Shown piece after piece: positions 8,423-17,795 of a DNA stretch of 64,000 nt. Position 1 is the stretch's first letter. Each line of letters opens with the position of its first letter. Source of the DNA: DASSUW01 sp963844205 (GTDB lineage: Bacteria > Actinomycetota > Thermoleophilia > Solirubrobacterales > Solirubrobacteraceae); contig CAWJNK010000012.1 in the NCBI GenBank assembly GCA_963844205.1, positions 434,001-498,000 on the forward strand. Reading direction: 5' to 3'. Made by a program: the position numbers and the translations under genes. The notes beneath the pieces were generated by a model. That model saw only the letters and a list, made by a program, of their open reading frames with translations, had not been told where the DNA came from and did not search any database.

Positions 8423-9187
8423 ATGACGCAGGTCGACCAGAAATCTCGGGTGCAGGACTTCTGGGAGGCGGAGCCCTGCGGCGCCGCCCACGGCGAAGCC
8501 GCGGAGGGTTCGCCGGAGTTCTTCGCGAACGTCGAGCGCACGCGCAACGAGCTCGAGCCGTTCATCCCCGCCTACGCCGACTTCGCCGGCGCGCGCGGGC
8601 TGCGGTTGCTCGAGATCGGCGTCGGCGTGGGCACCGACTTCATCCGCTTCGTCCGCGCCGGCGCGATCGCCACCGGCGTCGACCTCACCGAGCACGCGGT
8701 CGAGCTCGTGCGCCGGCGGGTGGAGCTGGAGGGGCTCGAGGCCGAGGTGGTCCAGGCCGATGCCGAGCGCCTGCCGTTCGCCGACGGCGCGTTCGACCGC
8801 GTCTACTCCTGGGGCGTGCTCCACCACACACCGAACGACGAGCGGGCGATCGCGGAGGCCCTCCGCGTGCTTGCCCCCGGCGGCGACGCCTGCATCATGC
8901 TGTACTCGCGTCATTCGTGGGTCGCGTACGGGCTGTGGGCGAAGCACGCGCTCCTGCGCGGGCGGCCTTGGCACTCGCTCGCGGACGTCGTCGCCGCTCA
9001 CATGGAGAGCGAGGGAACGAAGGCATACACGAGGCGAGAGCTCCGGGGTTTGTTCGCGGGTCTCGACGATTTGCGCGTCGACAAGGTCTCGACGCCGTAC
9101 GACCGCGGCTGGGCGGGACCGCTCGCCCGAATCACCGGCGACCGCCTCGGGTGGTTCTCGGTGGTGCGCGGGCGCAAACCGGTCTAG
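8423..9187 (+). CDS. Class I SAM-dependent methyltransferase
   Basis: A 254-residue Methyltransf_11-type enzyme: motif I LLEIGVGVGTDF near residue 63, GVDLTEHAVEL, and SWGVLHHTPND. ATG at 8423 follows a GC-rich gap of 46 bases to the divergent heparinase gene. It is clearly related to the methyltransferase at 10,001, sharing the N-terminal 'W.ADPCG/EAEPCG' block and 'GVLHHTPN'. The two may modify neighbouring sugars or lipid intermediates. Substrate unknown. Its stop overlaps the convergent GT2 stop by 4 bases. Confidence 0.87.
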   Translation: MTQVDQKSRVQDFWEAEPCGAAHGEAAEGSPEFFANVERTRNELEPFIPAYADFAGARGLRLLEIGVGVGTDFIRFVRAGAIATGVDLTEHAVELVRRRVELEGLEAEVVQADAERLPFADGAFDRVYSWGVLHHTPNDERAIAEALRVLAPGGDACIMLYSRHSWVAYGLWAKHALLRGRPWHSLADVVAAHMESEGTKAYTRRELRGLFAGLDDLRVDKVSTPYDRGWAGPLARITGDRLGWFSVVRGRKPV

Positions 9188-9981
9188 CCGGGCCGCCAGA
9201 GCAGCCGATGCACGGCGGCCTCGAGCCCCGCGGGCACCGGCCGCGCTCCCCAGAAGCCCCGATACCACGCCCGCCCCAGCGGTCCCAGTGCGCTCTCTCG
9301 CCCCAGTTCATCGCGTCGCGCGTACAGCCCGGAGTGCTTAGCCCGCAGCGCTCGGACCGCGCCGCGATACTCGCGCCGGTCGGCACCGTGCTTCGAGCCC
9401 GCGCGGCGGCGGTAGTGGAGCGTGACCTCGGGCACCTGGCGCCCGCGATGGCCGCAGGCGAGCGCGTGGAGCCACAGCTCCCAGTCCTCGTACGCGCCGA
9501 ACGCGGGGTCGAAGCCGCCGGTGCGCTCGAAGACCTCGGTGCGGGCCAGCGCGCTGAGCCCGATCGTGTGCCGGTACAGCAGCGCGTACGGGTCGTAGGG
9601 CGGGAAGCGCAGCACGCCGTTCATCTCGCCGAACTGCTCCATCAGCCCGTACGCGAACCCGATCTCCGGCTCTGCGTCGAGCACACGACGCAGCGTTGCG
9701 AGCGCGCCCGGGGCAAGCCGGTCGTCGCCGTCGAGCACGAGCGCGTACCGCGTCCGCACGCGCTCGAGCCCGGTGTTGCGCGCTGCGGCGGCGCCGCGGT
9801 TCTCCTGGCGCACGAGCTCGACGGAGTCCGGCAGCGCCTCGAGCGCCGCGAGGGTTGCCGGCTCCTGGGAGCCATCGTCGACGACGACGACGTGCGCCTC
9901 CTGCGCGAGCGCGCTGCCCACCGCCTCGCCGAGGTAGGCGCCGAGCTCGAAGCAGGTGACCACGACGGTGACCGCGGGCAT
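9184..9981 (-). CDS. GT2 family glycosyltransferase
   Basis: A 265-residue GT-A enzyme with VTVVVTCFELG at the start, VVVDDGSQEPAT, RNTGLERV and the metal site VLDGDDRL near residue 90. The region FGAYEDWELWLHAL supplies the acceptor-binding ED motif. ATG at 9981 is chosen because homology begins two residues later. The divergent methyltransferase starts 19 bases away, so both promoters must share that gap. Donor and acceptor are unknown. Confidence 0.88.
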   Translation of the reverse strand: MPAVTVVVTCFELGAYLGEAVGSALAQEAHVVVVDDGSQEPATLAALEALPDSVELVRQENRGAAAARNTGLERVRTRYALVLDGDDRLAPGALATLRRVLDAEPEIGFAYGLMEQFGEMNGVLRFPPYDPYALLYRHTIGLSALARTEVFERTGGFDPAFGAYEDWELWLHALACGHRGRQVPEVTLHYRRRAGSKHGADRREYRGAVRALRAKHSGLYARRDELGRESALGPLGRAWYRGFWGARPVPAGLEAAVHRLLWRPG

Positions 9982-9987
9982 CGCGAC

Positions 9988-9993
9988 TAAGCT
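9988..9993 (+). promoter_or_regulatory. TAAGCT -10-like box
   Basis: TAAGCT lies 7 bases before the ATG at 10,001, the spacing expected when transcription starts at the start codon. Confidence 0.42.
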
Positions 9994-10000
9994 TGAACGG

Positions 10001-10828
10001 ATGAGCGACGCGGCGTACAAGCAGGCCACGATCGAGCAGTGGACCGCGGACCCCTGCGGCGAGAACGCCGCCGCCGGGGAGACCGGGACCCGCGCCTATT
10101 TCGAGGCGCTCGAGCAGAGCCGTGTCGAGTACGCGCCGTGGATGACCGACCAGCTCGGGTACGCCGGGACCGCCGGCCTCGACGTGCTGGACGTCGGCTG
10201 CGGCCAGGGGATCGACCTCGTCCGCTTCGCCCGCGCCGGCGCGAACGTGACCGGCATCGACCTCACGCCGCGCCACGCCGACCTCGCCCGCGCACACCTC
10301 GCCGCGTACGGCCTGCCCGGCACGGTCGTGCTCGGCGACGCCGAGGAGCTGCCGTTCCCCGACGACAGCTTCGACCGCGTGTCGAGCAACGGGGTGCTGC
10401 ACCACACGCCGAACATCGAGAAGGCGCTGCGCGAGATCCGGCGCGTGCTCCGGCCCGGCGGCGAGGCGCGCATCATCGTCTACAACCGCTCATCCCTGCA
10501 CTACTGGCTCGCCCAGGTCGGCTACTGGGGGCTTTGGAAGCGGAAGCTGTTCACCGAGGGCTCGATGGAGGCCGTGCTGTCGCACGTCGAGCACTCCACC
10601 GTCGGGGCGCGTCCGCTCGTGCGCGTCTACTCGCCGCGCCAGACGCGCCGCCTGCTGCGCGAGGCCGGCTTCGCCACGGTCACGACCAGTGTGCGCCAGT
10701 TCAAGGCGCAGGACACCCCGTTCACGGCGTTCCTCGAGCCGCTGCTGCCTCCGCTGCGCAACCCGCGCGTGCTCGATCGGATCGGCCGCGTGGCGGGCTG
10801 GTACGTGATCGGCTGCGGCCGGTCCTAG
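10001..10828 (+). CDS. Class I SAM-dependent methyltransferase
   Basis: A 275-residue methyltransferase with motif I VLDVGCGQGIDLVRF near residue 62, GIDLTPRH, and SNGVLHHTPNIEKAL. The N-terminal 'QWTADPCG' block is shared with the 8,423 protein, which suggests they diverged from one ancestor. The extra C-terminal part (residues 190-275) is probably a substrate cap. It is followed 55 bases later by the asparagine-synthase-like gene on the same strand. Substrate unknown; sugar or polyprenyl-linked glycan is likely from context. Confidence 0.87.
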   Translation: MSDAAYKQATIEQWTADPCGENAAAGETGTRAYFEALEQSRVEYAPWMTDQLGYAGTAGLDVLDVGCGQGIDLVRFARAGANVTGIDLTPRHADLARAHLAAYGLPGTVVLGDAEELPFPDDSFDRVSSNGVLHHTPNIEKALREIRRVLRPGGEARIIVYNRSSLHYWLAQVGYWGLWKRKLFTEGSMEAVLSHVEHSTVGARPLVRVYSPRQTRRLLREAGFATVTTSVRQFKAQDTPFTAFLEPLLPPLRNPRVLDRIGRVAGWYVIGCGRS

Positions 10829-10883
10829 ACTGACGCAACTGCGAATCGCGACGCCAGTACGCGCGTTTGCAGTCACCAGCCCC

Positions 10884-12815
10884 ATGTGCGGAATCGCCGG
10901 AATCATCTCGCTGAAGGGCGCACCCGTGCCCGATCTCGCGCGCAGGCTCGAGGTCATGAGCGACCTCGTCGCCCACCGCGGACCTGACGACGCGGGCATC
11001 TGGACGCACCCGCGCAGCCACGTCGGCTTCGCCCACCGCCGCCTCAGCATCATCGACATCGCCCACGGCCACCAGCCGATGAGCGACGAAGCCGGCAACG
11101 TCATCACCTACAACGGCGAGGCCTACAACTACCCCGAGGTCCGCGCCGACCTGTCCGGCGAGCGCTTCGCCACCGACTGCGACACCGAGGTCGTGCTCGC
11201 CGCCTACCGGCGCTGGGGCGCCGGCTCGCTGGACCGGCTACGCGGTATGTACGCCTACGCGGTCTGGGACGAGCGGCGCGGCGAGCTGTTCATCGCGCGC
11301 GATCGCTTCGGGATCAAGCCGCTCGTGTACGCGGTCGTCGGCGACGTCCTGTACTTCGCGTCCGAGGCGAAGGCGCTCATGCCGTTCCTGCCACGGATCG
11401 CCACCGACCCCGAGGCGCTGAAGGACTACCTCGCGTTCCAATTCTGCCTTGCTGGCAAGACCCTGTTCGAGGGCGTCCGCGAGCTCCAGCCCGGCCACAA
11501 GCTCACGGTCGCCGGCGGAACCGTGCGCGAGGAGCGCTACTGGGAGGTCTACTACGAGCTCGATTGGAGCCACACGACCCGCTGGTTCGAGTCGAGGATC
11601 GAGGAGCTGCTGCACGAATCGGTGCGGCTGCACCTGCGCAGCGACGTGCCGGTCGCGTCGTACCTGAGCGGCGGCCTGGACTCGAGCGCGGTTGCGTCGG
11701 TAGCGAGCGTGTACTCCGGCGGCGACCCGATGAAGGCCTTCGTGGGCAAGTTCTCCGAGGATCCGCGATTCGACGAGAGCCGGTATGCCCGCATCGTGGC
11801 CGACCGGCGCGGGCTCGACCTCCACGAGGTCGACATCGGCGTCGAGGACTTCCTCGGGAGTATCGAGACGATCGCGTACCACATGGACTATCCGGCCGCC
11901 GGTCCGGGCTCGTTCCCGCAATACATGGTCTCGCGGGCGGCGAGCCGGGCCTGCAAGGTGATCCTCGGCGGCCAAGGCGGCGACGAGGTGTTCGGTGGCT
12001 ATGCGCGCTACCTGATCGCCTACTTCGAGCAGTGCATCAAGGCAGCGATCGACGGCACGATGCACAGCGGCAGCTTCGTCGTCACGTACGAGTCGATCAT
12101 CCCGAACCTCACCGCCCTCGAGAACTACAAGCCGCTAATGAGCCACTTCTGGGGCGCCGGCCTCTTCGAGGACCTCGACGCTCGCTACTTCCGCCTGATC
12201 AACCGCGCGCCCGACCTCGACGGGATCGTCGATTTCGGCGCGCTGGGCGGCTACGAGCCGTTCGAGACGTTCCGAACGATCTTCAATGGCAGCAACGTCG
12301 GTCACGAGTCCTACTTCGACAAGATGACCCACTTCGACTTCAAGACGCTCCTGCCCGCGCTGCTGCAGGTCGAGGACCGCGTCTCGATGGCCCACGGGCT
12401 CGAGTCGCGCGTGCCGCTGCTCGACCACCGCCTCGTCGAGCTCGCGGCCACGATCCCGGCCGACTCGAAGTTCCGCGACGGCCGGATGAAGCACATCTTC
12501 AAGGAGACCACTCGTACACTCGTTCCCGACGCCATCGCCGAGCGCAAGGACAAGATGGGCTTCCCCGTGCCGCTCACCGACTGGATGGGCGGCCCGGCGC
12601 GGGAGTTCTTCACCGACGTGTTCTCGAGCGAGGCGGCGCGTGGGCGGCCCTACGTCGACAGCGGTCGCGTGCTGGCCGAGCTCAGCCGCGAGTCGCGGTT
12701 CGGGCGCAAGGTCTGGGGTCTGCTGAACCTGGAGCTCTGGCAGCGGGCCTTCCATGACCGCGAGGACGAGTTCAAGCGACTGCTGACCCAGGAAAGGACT
12801 GCGACGACTCTATGA
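10884..12815 (+). CDS. asnB: Asparagine synthase-like amidotransferase, second copy
   Basis: A 643-residue protein starting MCGIAGIIS with the Cys2 nucleophile. It has RRLSIIDIA and YNGEAYN in the glutaminase domain and the pyrophosphatase loop SGGLDSS at 262-268 in the synthetase domain. It is much diverged from the 2,323 gene, so the two are probably not interchangeable. Its stop overlaps the start of the epimerase gene (ATGA). The downstream epimerases suggest it amidates a sugar acid in the same glycan, although plain asparagine synthesis cannot be excluded. Confidence 0.92.
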   Translation: MCGIAGIISLKGAPVPDLARRLEVMSDLVAHRGPDDAGIWTHPRSHVGFAHRRLSIIDIAHGHQPMSDEAGNVITYNGEAYNYPEVRADLSGERFATDCDTEVVLAAYRRWGAGSLDRLRGMYAYAVWDERRGELFIARDRFGIKPLVYAVVGDVLYFASEAKALMPFLPRIATDPEALKDYLAFQFCLAGKTLFEGVRELQPGHKLTVAGGTVREERYWEVYYELDWSHTTRWFESRIEELLHESVRLHLRSDVPVASYLSGGLDSSAVASVASVYSGGDPMKAFVGKFSEDPRFDESRYARIVADRRGLDLHEVDIGVEDFLGSIETIAYHMDYPAAGPGSFPQYMVSRAASRACKVILGGQGGDEVFGGYARYLIAYFEQCIKAAIDGTMHSGSFVVTYESIIPNLTALENYKPLMSHFWGAGLFEDLDARYFRLINRAPDLDGIVDFGALGGYEPFETFRTIFNGSNVGHESYFDKMTHFDFKTLLPALLQVEDRVSMAHGLESRVPLLDHRLVELAATIPADSKFRDGRMKHIFKETTRTLVPDAIAERKDKMGFPVPLTDWMGGPAREFFTDVFSSEAARGRPYVDSGRVLAELSRESRFGRKVWGLLNLELWQRAFHDREDEFKRLLTQERTATTL

Positions 12816-13747
12816 AGGTCTTGATCACCGGCGGGGGCGGCTTCATCGGCTCGCACCTCGCCGACCGCCTGCTCGACGAGGGTCGCGAGGTCCTCGTCAT
12901 CGACAACTTCGCCACCGGCCGGCGCGACAACCTGGCCGAGCGCGAGGGCCTGACGCTCGTCGAGGACAGCATCGCGGATGGCGCAGCGGTCGATCGGGCG
13001 TTCGAGCGGTTCGCGCCGACGCACGTGGTCCACGCGGCCGCGGCGTACAAGGATCCCGACGCCTGGGGCGAGGACGTCCGCACCAACGCGCTGGGCACGG
13101 CGAACGTGGTCAAGGCGACGCAGGCCGCGGGGCTCGACCGGCTGATCTACTTCCACACCGCGCTCTGCTACGGCACGCAGCCCTCAGAGCAGCCCGTGAC
13201 CCTGGGGCACCCCGTGCGCCCCGACTCGTCGTACGCGATCTCGAAGACGGCCGGCGAGCAGTACATCGAGCTCGGCCTGCCGAACTACGTCTCGTTCCGC
13301 CTGGCCAACGCCTACGGGCCGCGCAACATCTCGGGCCCGCTGCCGACGTTCTTCCAGCGCCTCACCGCCGGCAAGCCGTGCTTCGTGATGGACACCCGGC
13401 GCGACTTCATCTACGTCGACGACCTGATCGACGTCGTCATGCTTGCGCTCGCCGGCAAGGGCCGGGGGAAGTATCACGTCTCGTCCGGCTCGGACTTCTC
13501 GATCAAGGAGCTGTTCGACGCCACGATCGCCGCACTCGACATCCAGCTCGACGAGCCCGTCGAGGTGCGCCCGCGCGGGGAGGACGACGCGTACACGATC
13601 CTGCTCGATCCGTCGCGCACACACGAGGACTTCGAGGGCTGGCGGATCCGCACACCGCTCGAGGACGGCGTCGCGCGCGCCATCGACTACTACCGCGAGC
13701 GCGGCGTCGAGCAGACCTTCACGCACCTGAAGGTGCCCACGAAGTGA
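12812..13747 (+). CDS. NAD-dependent epimerase/dehydratase
   Basis: A 311-residue extended short-chain dehydrogenase. GGGGFIGSHLAD at the N-terminus binds NAD. The catalytic YxxxK appears in SYAISKTAGEQY near residue 143, followed by RLANAYGPRN, and VDDLIDVV marks the substrate domain. Length and motifs fit UDP-glucose 4-epimerase-like sugar enzymes. The start overlaps the asnB stop (ATGA) and the stop overlaps the next epimerase start (GTGA), so the three form a translation-coupled unit. Confidence 0.9.
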   Translation: MKVLITGGGGFIGSHLADRLLDEGREVLVIDNFATGRRDNLAEREGLTLVEDSIADGAAVDRAFERFAPTHVVHAAAAYKDPDAWGEDVRTNALGTANVVKATQAAGLDRLIYFHTALCYGTQPSEQPVTLGHPVRPDSSYAISKTAGEQYIELGLPNYVSFRLANAYGPRNISGPLPTFFQRLTAGKPCFVMDTRRDFIYVDDLIDVVMLALAGKGRGKYHVSSGSDFSIKELFDATIAALDIQLDEPVEVRPRGEDDAYTILLDPSRTHEDFEGWRIRTPLEDGVARAIDYYRERGVEQTFTHLKVPTK

Positions 13748-14853
13748 GCGATCGCGCCTTCACCGACGCCCGGATCCTGGTCGTCGGCGGCGCCGGCTTC
13801 GTCGGCTCGAACCTCGTGCGATCGCTGCTCGCGCACGAGCCGCGCGAGGTCGTCGTCGTCGACAACCTGCTGTCGGCCGAGCGCGAGAACGTGCCCGACG
13901 ACGGTCGCGTCCGGTTCGTCGAGGCGTCGATCAACGACGACGACGTGCTCGCCGGGCTGCCGGACGACCTCGACTACGTCTTCCACCTGTCGACGTTCCA
14001 TGGCAACCAGAGCTCGATGGCGGACCCGCTCGCCGACCACGAGCACAACACGCTCACGACGCTGAAGCTCTGCGAGCGCCTGAAGGACATGACGGGCTCG
14101 CTGCGCGCCGTGGTCTACGCCTCGGCCGGATGCACGGTGGCCGAGAAGACCTTCGAGGGCGCCGCGGCCACGACCGAGGACTCGCCGGTCTCGCTCTGGC
14201 TGGACTCGCCGTACCAGATCTCGAAGGTCATCGGCGAGCTGTACGGCAACTACTACACGTCCCGCTTCGGCCTGCCGTTCGTCAAGGCGCGCTTCCAGAA
14301 CGTGTACGGGCCCGGGGAGGTTCTCGGCGCCGGCCGCTGGCGTGGGACGGTGAACACGGTCTGGCGCAACGTCACGCCTACCTTCATCTACAAGGCACTG
14401 CGGCACGAGGCGCTGCCCGTCGAGAACGGCGGCATCGCGACGCGCGACCTGATCTACGTCGAGGACCTCGCGCGCGGCCTGGAGGCGTGTGCGCTGCGCG
14501 GCGAGCCGGGCGGGATCTACAACCTCGCGTCCGGTGTGGAGACGCCGATCCGCGAGCTGGCCGAGACGATCAACGAGCTGGCCGGCAACCCGACGCCGAT
14601 CGCACTCGCGCCCGCCCGCGACTGGGACCACTCGGGCCAGCGCTACGGAGATCCCTCGAAGTCCCGGCGCGAGCTGGGGTTCGAGGCGGACGTCGCGCTT
14701 CGCGACGGGCTGGAGCGGACGATCGCGTGGATGCGCGACAACCTGCGCTGGATCGAGTCGTGCATGGCGCGCCACGCCGACTCGATGGCGGCCGCCGGCG
14801 CTCGGCTCGAGATCCCTGAGGACGTGCTCGCCTCCTCGCAGGCCGGTCGGTGA
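13744..14853 (+). CDS. NAD-dependent epimerase/dehydratase
   Basis: A 369-residue extended SDR: GGAGFVGSNLVR at residues 14-25, serine-rich YASAGC near 120, and YQISKVIGELYGNYY giving the YxxxK pair. RFQNVYGPGE and YVEDLARGLE follow. It is about 50 residues longer than its upstream neighbour, with a C-terminal helical tail. The GTG start is set by the GTGA overlap with the preceding stop. It probably epimerises or dehydrates a nucleotide sugar for the polymer exported by the next two genes. Confidence 0.88.
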   Translation: MSDRAFTDARILVVGGAGFVGSNLVRSLLAHEPREVVVVDNLLSAERENVPDDGRVRFVEASINDDDVLAGLPDDLDYVFHLSTFHGNQSSMADPLADHEHNTLTTLKLCERLKDMTGSLRAVVYASAGCTVAEKTFEGAAATTEDSPVSLWLDSPYQISKVIGELYGNYYTSRFGLPFVKARFQNVYGPGEVLGAGRWRGTVNTVWRNVTPTFIYKALRHEALPVENGGIATRDLIYVEDLARGLEACALRGEPGGIYNLASGVETPIRELAETINELAGNPTPIALAPARDWDHSGQRYGDPSKSRRELGFEADVALRDGLERTIAWMRDNLRWIESCMARHADSMAAAGARLEIPEDVLASSQAGR

Positions 14854-15704
14854 TGGTGGCAAGCCACGAGAGCGCCGGGTCGATGCGACCGACGGCGGTG
14901 ATCGAGCCTGCTCGTGGCATCCACTGGCCCGATTTCGCCGAGCTCTGGCGATATCGGGACACGCTGTACTTCATGGCACGGCGAGACATCGCGGTGCGCT
15001 ACAAGCAGACCGTCGTCGGCCTGGTGTGGGTGATCCTGCAGCCGGTCGCCTTCGCCCTCGTCTACTCGGCGTTCCTCAGCCTCATCGGCTCGATTCCCTC
15101 GCAGGGCGTGCCCTACGGCGTCTTCGCGCTCACCGGGATGACGGTCTGGCTGTTCTTCACGATGGGACTCACACGGGTGAGCGACTCGACCGTGGCGGGG
15201 GCGACGCTCATCTCCAAGATCTGGTTCCCGCGGCTCATCATCCCGCTGGCGGCGATCGCGCCGGCGGTCATCGACCTCGTGGCGTCGAGCTTCGTTCTCG
15301 TGCTCGCGATGCTCGTGTTCGGCGTCGTCCCGGAGCCGAAGATCCTGCTGTTGCCCGGCGCCGCCCTGGTGGCCTTCCTGGCCGCGCTCGGGATCGGCCT
15401 GTGGTTCAGCGCGATCTCCGTGCGTTACAGGGACATCCAGCAACTCGTGCCGTTCATGTTGCAGGTGCTGCTCTTCCTCACGCCGATCATCTATCCGTTC
15501 GAGCTCGTCCCCGATCGGCTTCAGACGATCTACGCGTTCAATCCGCTGGTGGGCATGGTCGAGCTGTTCCGCTGGACCGCACTACCGGAAGCGCCGTTCC
15601 CGGGCGCGCACCTGGCGATCACGCTCGGATTCATCGCCATCGTGCTCCCCACGGGACTCATCTACTTCGAGCGGCGCCAGCACCTGTTTGCCGATGTCAT
15701 CTGA
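14853..15704 (+). CDS. wzm: ABC-2 type polysaccharide export permease (Wzm-like)
   Basis: A 283-residue ABC2-membrane protein with six predicted helices after a roughly 45-residue cytosolic head. The DIAVRYKQTVVGLVWVILQP region is the classic start of polysaccharide-export permeases. With the next gene it forms a Wzm/Wzt exporter that flips lipid-linked glycan across the membrane. The start is ambiguous among GTG 14,850, ATG 14,853 and GTG 14,856; ATG gives a TGATG coupling to the epimerase. The 3' end overlaps the ATPase start by 11 bases. Confidence 0.92.
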   Translation: MVASHESAGSMRPTAVIEPARGIHWPDFAELWRYRDTLYFMARRDIAVRYKQTVVGLVWVILQPVAFALVYSAFLSLIGSIPSQGVPYGVFALTGMTVWLFFTMGLTRVSDSTVAGATLISKIWFPRLIIPLAAIAPAVIDLVASSFVLVLAMLVFGVVPEPKILLLPGAALVAFLAALGIGLWFSAISVRYRDIQQLVPFMLQVLLFLTPIIYPFELVPDRLQTIYAFNPLVGMVELFRWTALPEAPFPGAHLAITLGFIAIVLPTGLIYFERRQHLFADVI

Positions 15705-17022
15705 GGCGCGAGCCGCCATCCGCGTGCGTGGCGTCGGCAAGCGCTATGAGCGCGGCCAGTCGTCGGGGTTGCTCGCGGAGAGGCTGAACGACGCGGTGCT
15801 CTCACCCGTCCGGCGACTCATCGGGAGGGGTGGCGATCTCGAGCGCGGGGCCCCGCAGGAGCAGGAGTTCTGGGCGCTCAGAGACGTGAGCTTCGACGTT
15901 GGCTTCGGCGAAGCGGTCGGGATCATCGGCCGAAACGGCGCCGGCAAGAGCACGATGCTCAAGCTGCTCTCGCGCATCACGCTGCCGACCGAGGGGCGCA
16001 TCGAGCTTCACGGCAGGACGACGTCGTTGCTCGAGGTTGGAACCGGCTTTCACCCGGAGCTCACCGGGCGGGAGAACATTTTCCTCAACGGCACGCTGCT
16101 GGGTCTCGGCCGACGGGAGATCCTCGATCGCTACGAGGAGATCGTCGAGTTCTCCGGTGTCGGGTCTTTCATCGACACGCCGGTCAAGCGCTACTCGAGC
16201 GGCATGTTCGTCCGGCTGGCCTTCTCGGTGGCCGCCCACCTCGATCCCGAGATCCTCATCATCGACGAGGTCCTCTCCGTCGGAGACATGGATTTCCAGC
16301 GACGTTCCATGGAGAAGATGCGCCAAACCGCGGTCGAAGGGCGCACGGTCGTGTTCGTCTCGCACGATCTCCATGCGGTCAGGAGTCTCTGCGACCGCGT
16401 GCTCGTGCTCGAGCACGGCGAGATCGTCTCCGAGTCACGTCCGGGCCATCCGGACGACGCCGTCTACGATTACGTGGGCCTGGTGAATCCCAGCCGGCCC
16501 GGCGCCGTCGGACACGGCGCGGCCGGCGGCAGGCAACAGAAGGTCGAGCTCGTTCGCGCGTGGATCACCAACCGCGGACAGGACGTCGTCTCCAAATTCT
16601 CGATCTTCGAGGACGTGTACCTGCATGTCCTGTATTCCGTGACCGAGGACCTGTCCGATGCGGTCGTTCCCTTCTTTCATGTTCTCGATGCTGAGGGAGA
16701 GTACGTCTTCCTCACGTTTCCGCACGATTGGCCGGCCGAGCAAGGGCGCAGTGCGGGGCGATACGAGGCGGTTTGCCACATACCCGCCCACTTGCTGAAT
16801 GACGGCTCGTATTCAGTAACCGTGCAAGTCAATACGGTGAGCGAGGGCCACACGCTCGAGTTCTTCGAGCACCATGCTCTGCGGTTCGTGATCGTCGACG
16901 ATGTCGACGAGAATCCCCACCGGACGCATGTCAAGTACTCGTACCAGCTTCCGGGTTCGGTGCGCCCGCTGCTCGACTGGCGGCTGATGCCGGCTGACCG
17001 CGAACGCACGCTATCGACATGA
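15694..17022 (+). CDS. wzt: ABC polysaccharide export ATPase with C-terminal sugar-binding domain (Wzt-like)
   Basis: A 442-residue ATPase. Walker A GRNGAGKST lies near residue 78, the signature YSSGMFVRLAF near 168, Walker B ILIIDEVLSVGD near 188 and the switch His in VFVSHDLHAV. The nucleotide-binding domain ends near 260. The remaining roughly 180 residues form a Wzt_C-like beta domain, which in O-antigen exporters recognises the modified end of the finished glycan. Methyl caps are a known signal of that kind, and the locus is rich in methyltransferases. ATG at 15,694 is preferred over TTG at 15,688. Base use becomes less GC-rich in its 3' third. Confidence 0.92.
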   Translation: MSSEARAAIRVRGVGKRYERGQSSGLLAERLNDAVLSPVRRLIGRGGDLERGAPQEQEFWALRDVSFDVGFGEAVGIIGRNGAGKSTMLKLLSRITLPTEGRIELHGRTTSLLEVGTGFHPELTGRENIFLNGTLLGLGRREILDRYEEIVEFSGVGSFIDTPVKRYSSGMFVRLAFSVAAHLDPEILIIDEVLSVGDMDFQRRSMEKMRQTAVEGRTVVFVSHDLHAVRSLCDRVLVLEHGEIVSESRPGHPDDAVYDYVGLVNPSRPGAVGHGAAGGRQQKVELVRAWITNRGQDVVSKFSIFEDVYLHVLYSVTEDLSDAVVPFFHVLDAEGEYVFLTFPHDWPAEQGRSAGRYEAVCHIPAHLLNDGSYSVTVQVNTVSEGHTLEFFEHHALRFVIVDDVDENPHRTHVKYSYQLPGSVRPLLDWRLMPADRERTLST

Positions 17023-17795
17023 AACTCATGATTCTGGCTGGAGGGTTGGGCACCCGTATAAGCGAGGAATCGCATCTCCGCCCCAAACCGATGATCGAGA
17101 TCGGCGGTAAGCCGATCCTCTGGCACATCATGAAGATCTACTCTTCGTTCGGCATCAACGAGTTCATCATCTGCTGCGGATACAGGGGCTACCAGATCAA
17201 GGAGTACTTCTTCAACTATTCGCTGCACATGTCGGACGTCACCTTCGACATGGAACACGACTCCATGAAGGTGCATAGCCGGAATGTCGAACCCTGGAAG
17301 GTGACGCTGGTCGACACAGGCGAATCCACCATGACGGGAGGGCGCCTGCGCATGGCGGCGCCGTATCTCGAGGGGGATGACGTCTTCTGCATGACCTACG
17401 GCGATGGTGTCGGGGACGTCAACATCAAGGAGCTGCTCGCGTTTCACAGCGCGCACGGCAAGTTGGCAACGCTGACTGTTGTTCCTCCGCCGGCGCGATT
17501 TGGCGCCCTGGAGATCGAGTCGACCGACGAAGTGGTGGACTTCCGCGAGAAGCCGGAAAGCGACGGAGACCTGATCAATGCGGGGTTCTTCGTCTTGTCG
17601 CGCAAGGTGATCGACTACATCGATGGGGATCAGACGATCTGGGAGCGCGGCCCGATGGAGCGCATGGCGCGCGAGCGCGAGCTCAAGGCCTTCCGCCACC
17701 GGGGTTTCTGGCAGCCCATGGACACCTTGCGCGACAGGACCCTGCTCGAAGACCTGTGGTCGCGCGGCAGCGCCCCCTGGAAGACGTGGCAGTGA
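17019..17795 (+). CDS. rfbF: Glucose-1-phosphate cytidylyltransferase
   Basis: This 258-residue enzyme makes CDP-glucose from CTP and glucose-1-phosphate. It shows the nucleotidyltransferase signature MILAGGLGTRISEESHLRPK at the N-terminus, KPMIEIGGKPILWHIM, YGDGVGDVN with the metal Asp, and FRHRGFWQPMDTLRD at the end. The length equals the usual family length. It overlaps the wzt stop by ATGA and the rfbG start by GTGA. Codon use is noticeably less GC-rich than the outer genes, a possible sign of acquisition. Confidence 0.95.
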   Translation: MKLMILAGGLGTRISEESHLRPKPMIEIGGKPILWHIMKIYSSFGINEFIICCGYRGYQIKEYFFNYSLHMSDVTFDMEHDSMKVHSRNVEPWKVTLVDTGESTMTGGRLRMAAPYLEGDDVFCMTYGDGVGDVNIKELLAFHSAHGKLATLTVVPPPARFGALEIESTDEVVDFREKPESDGDLINAGFFVLSRKVIDYIDGDQTIWERGPMERMARERELKAFRHRGFWQPMDTLRDRTLLEDLWSRGSAPWKTWQ

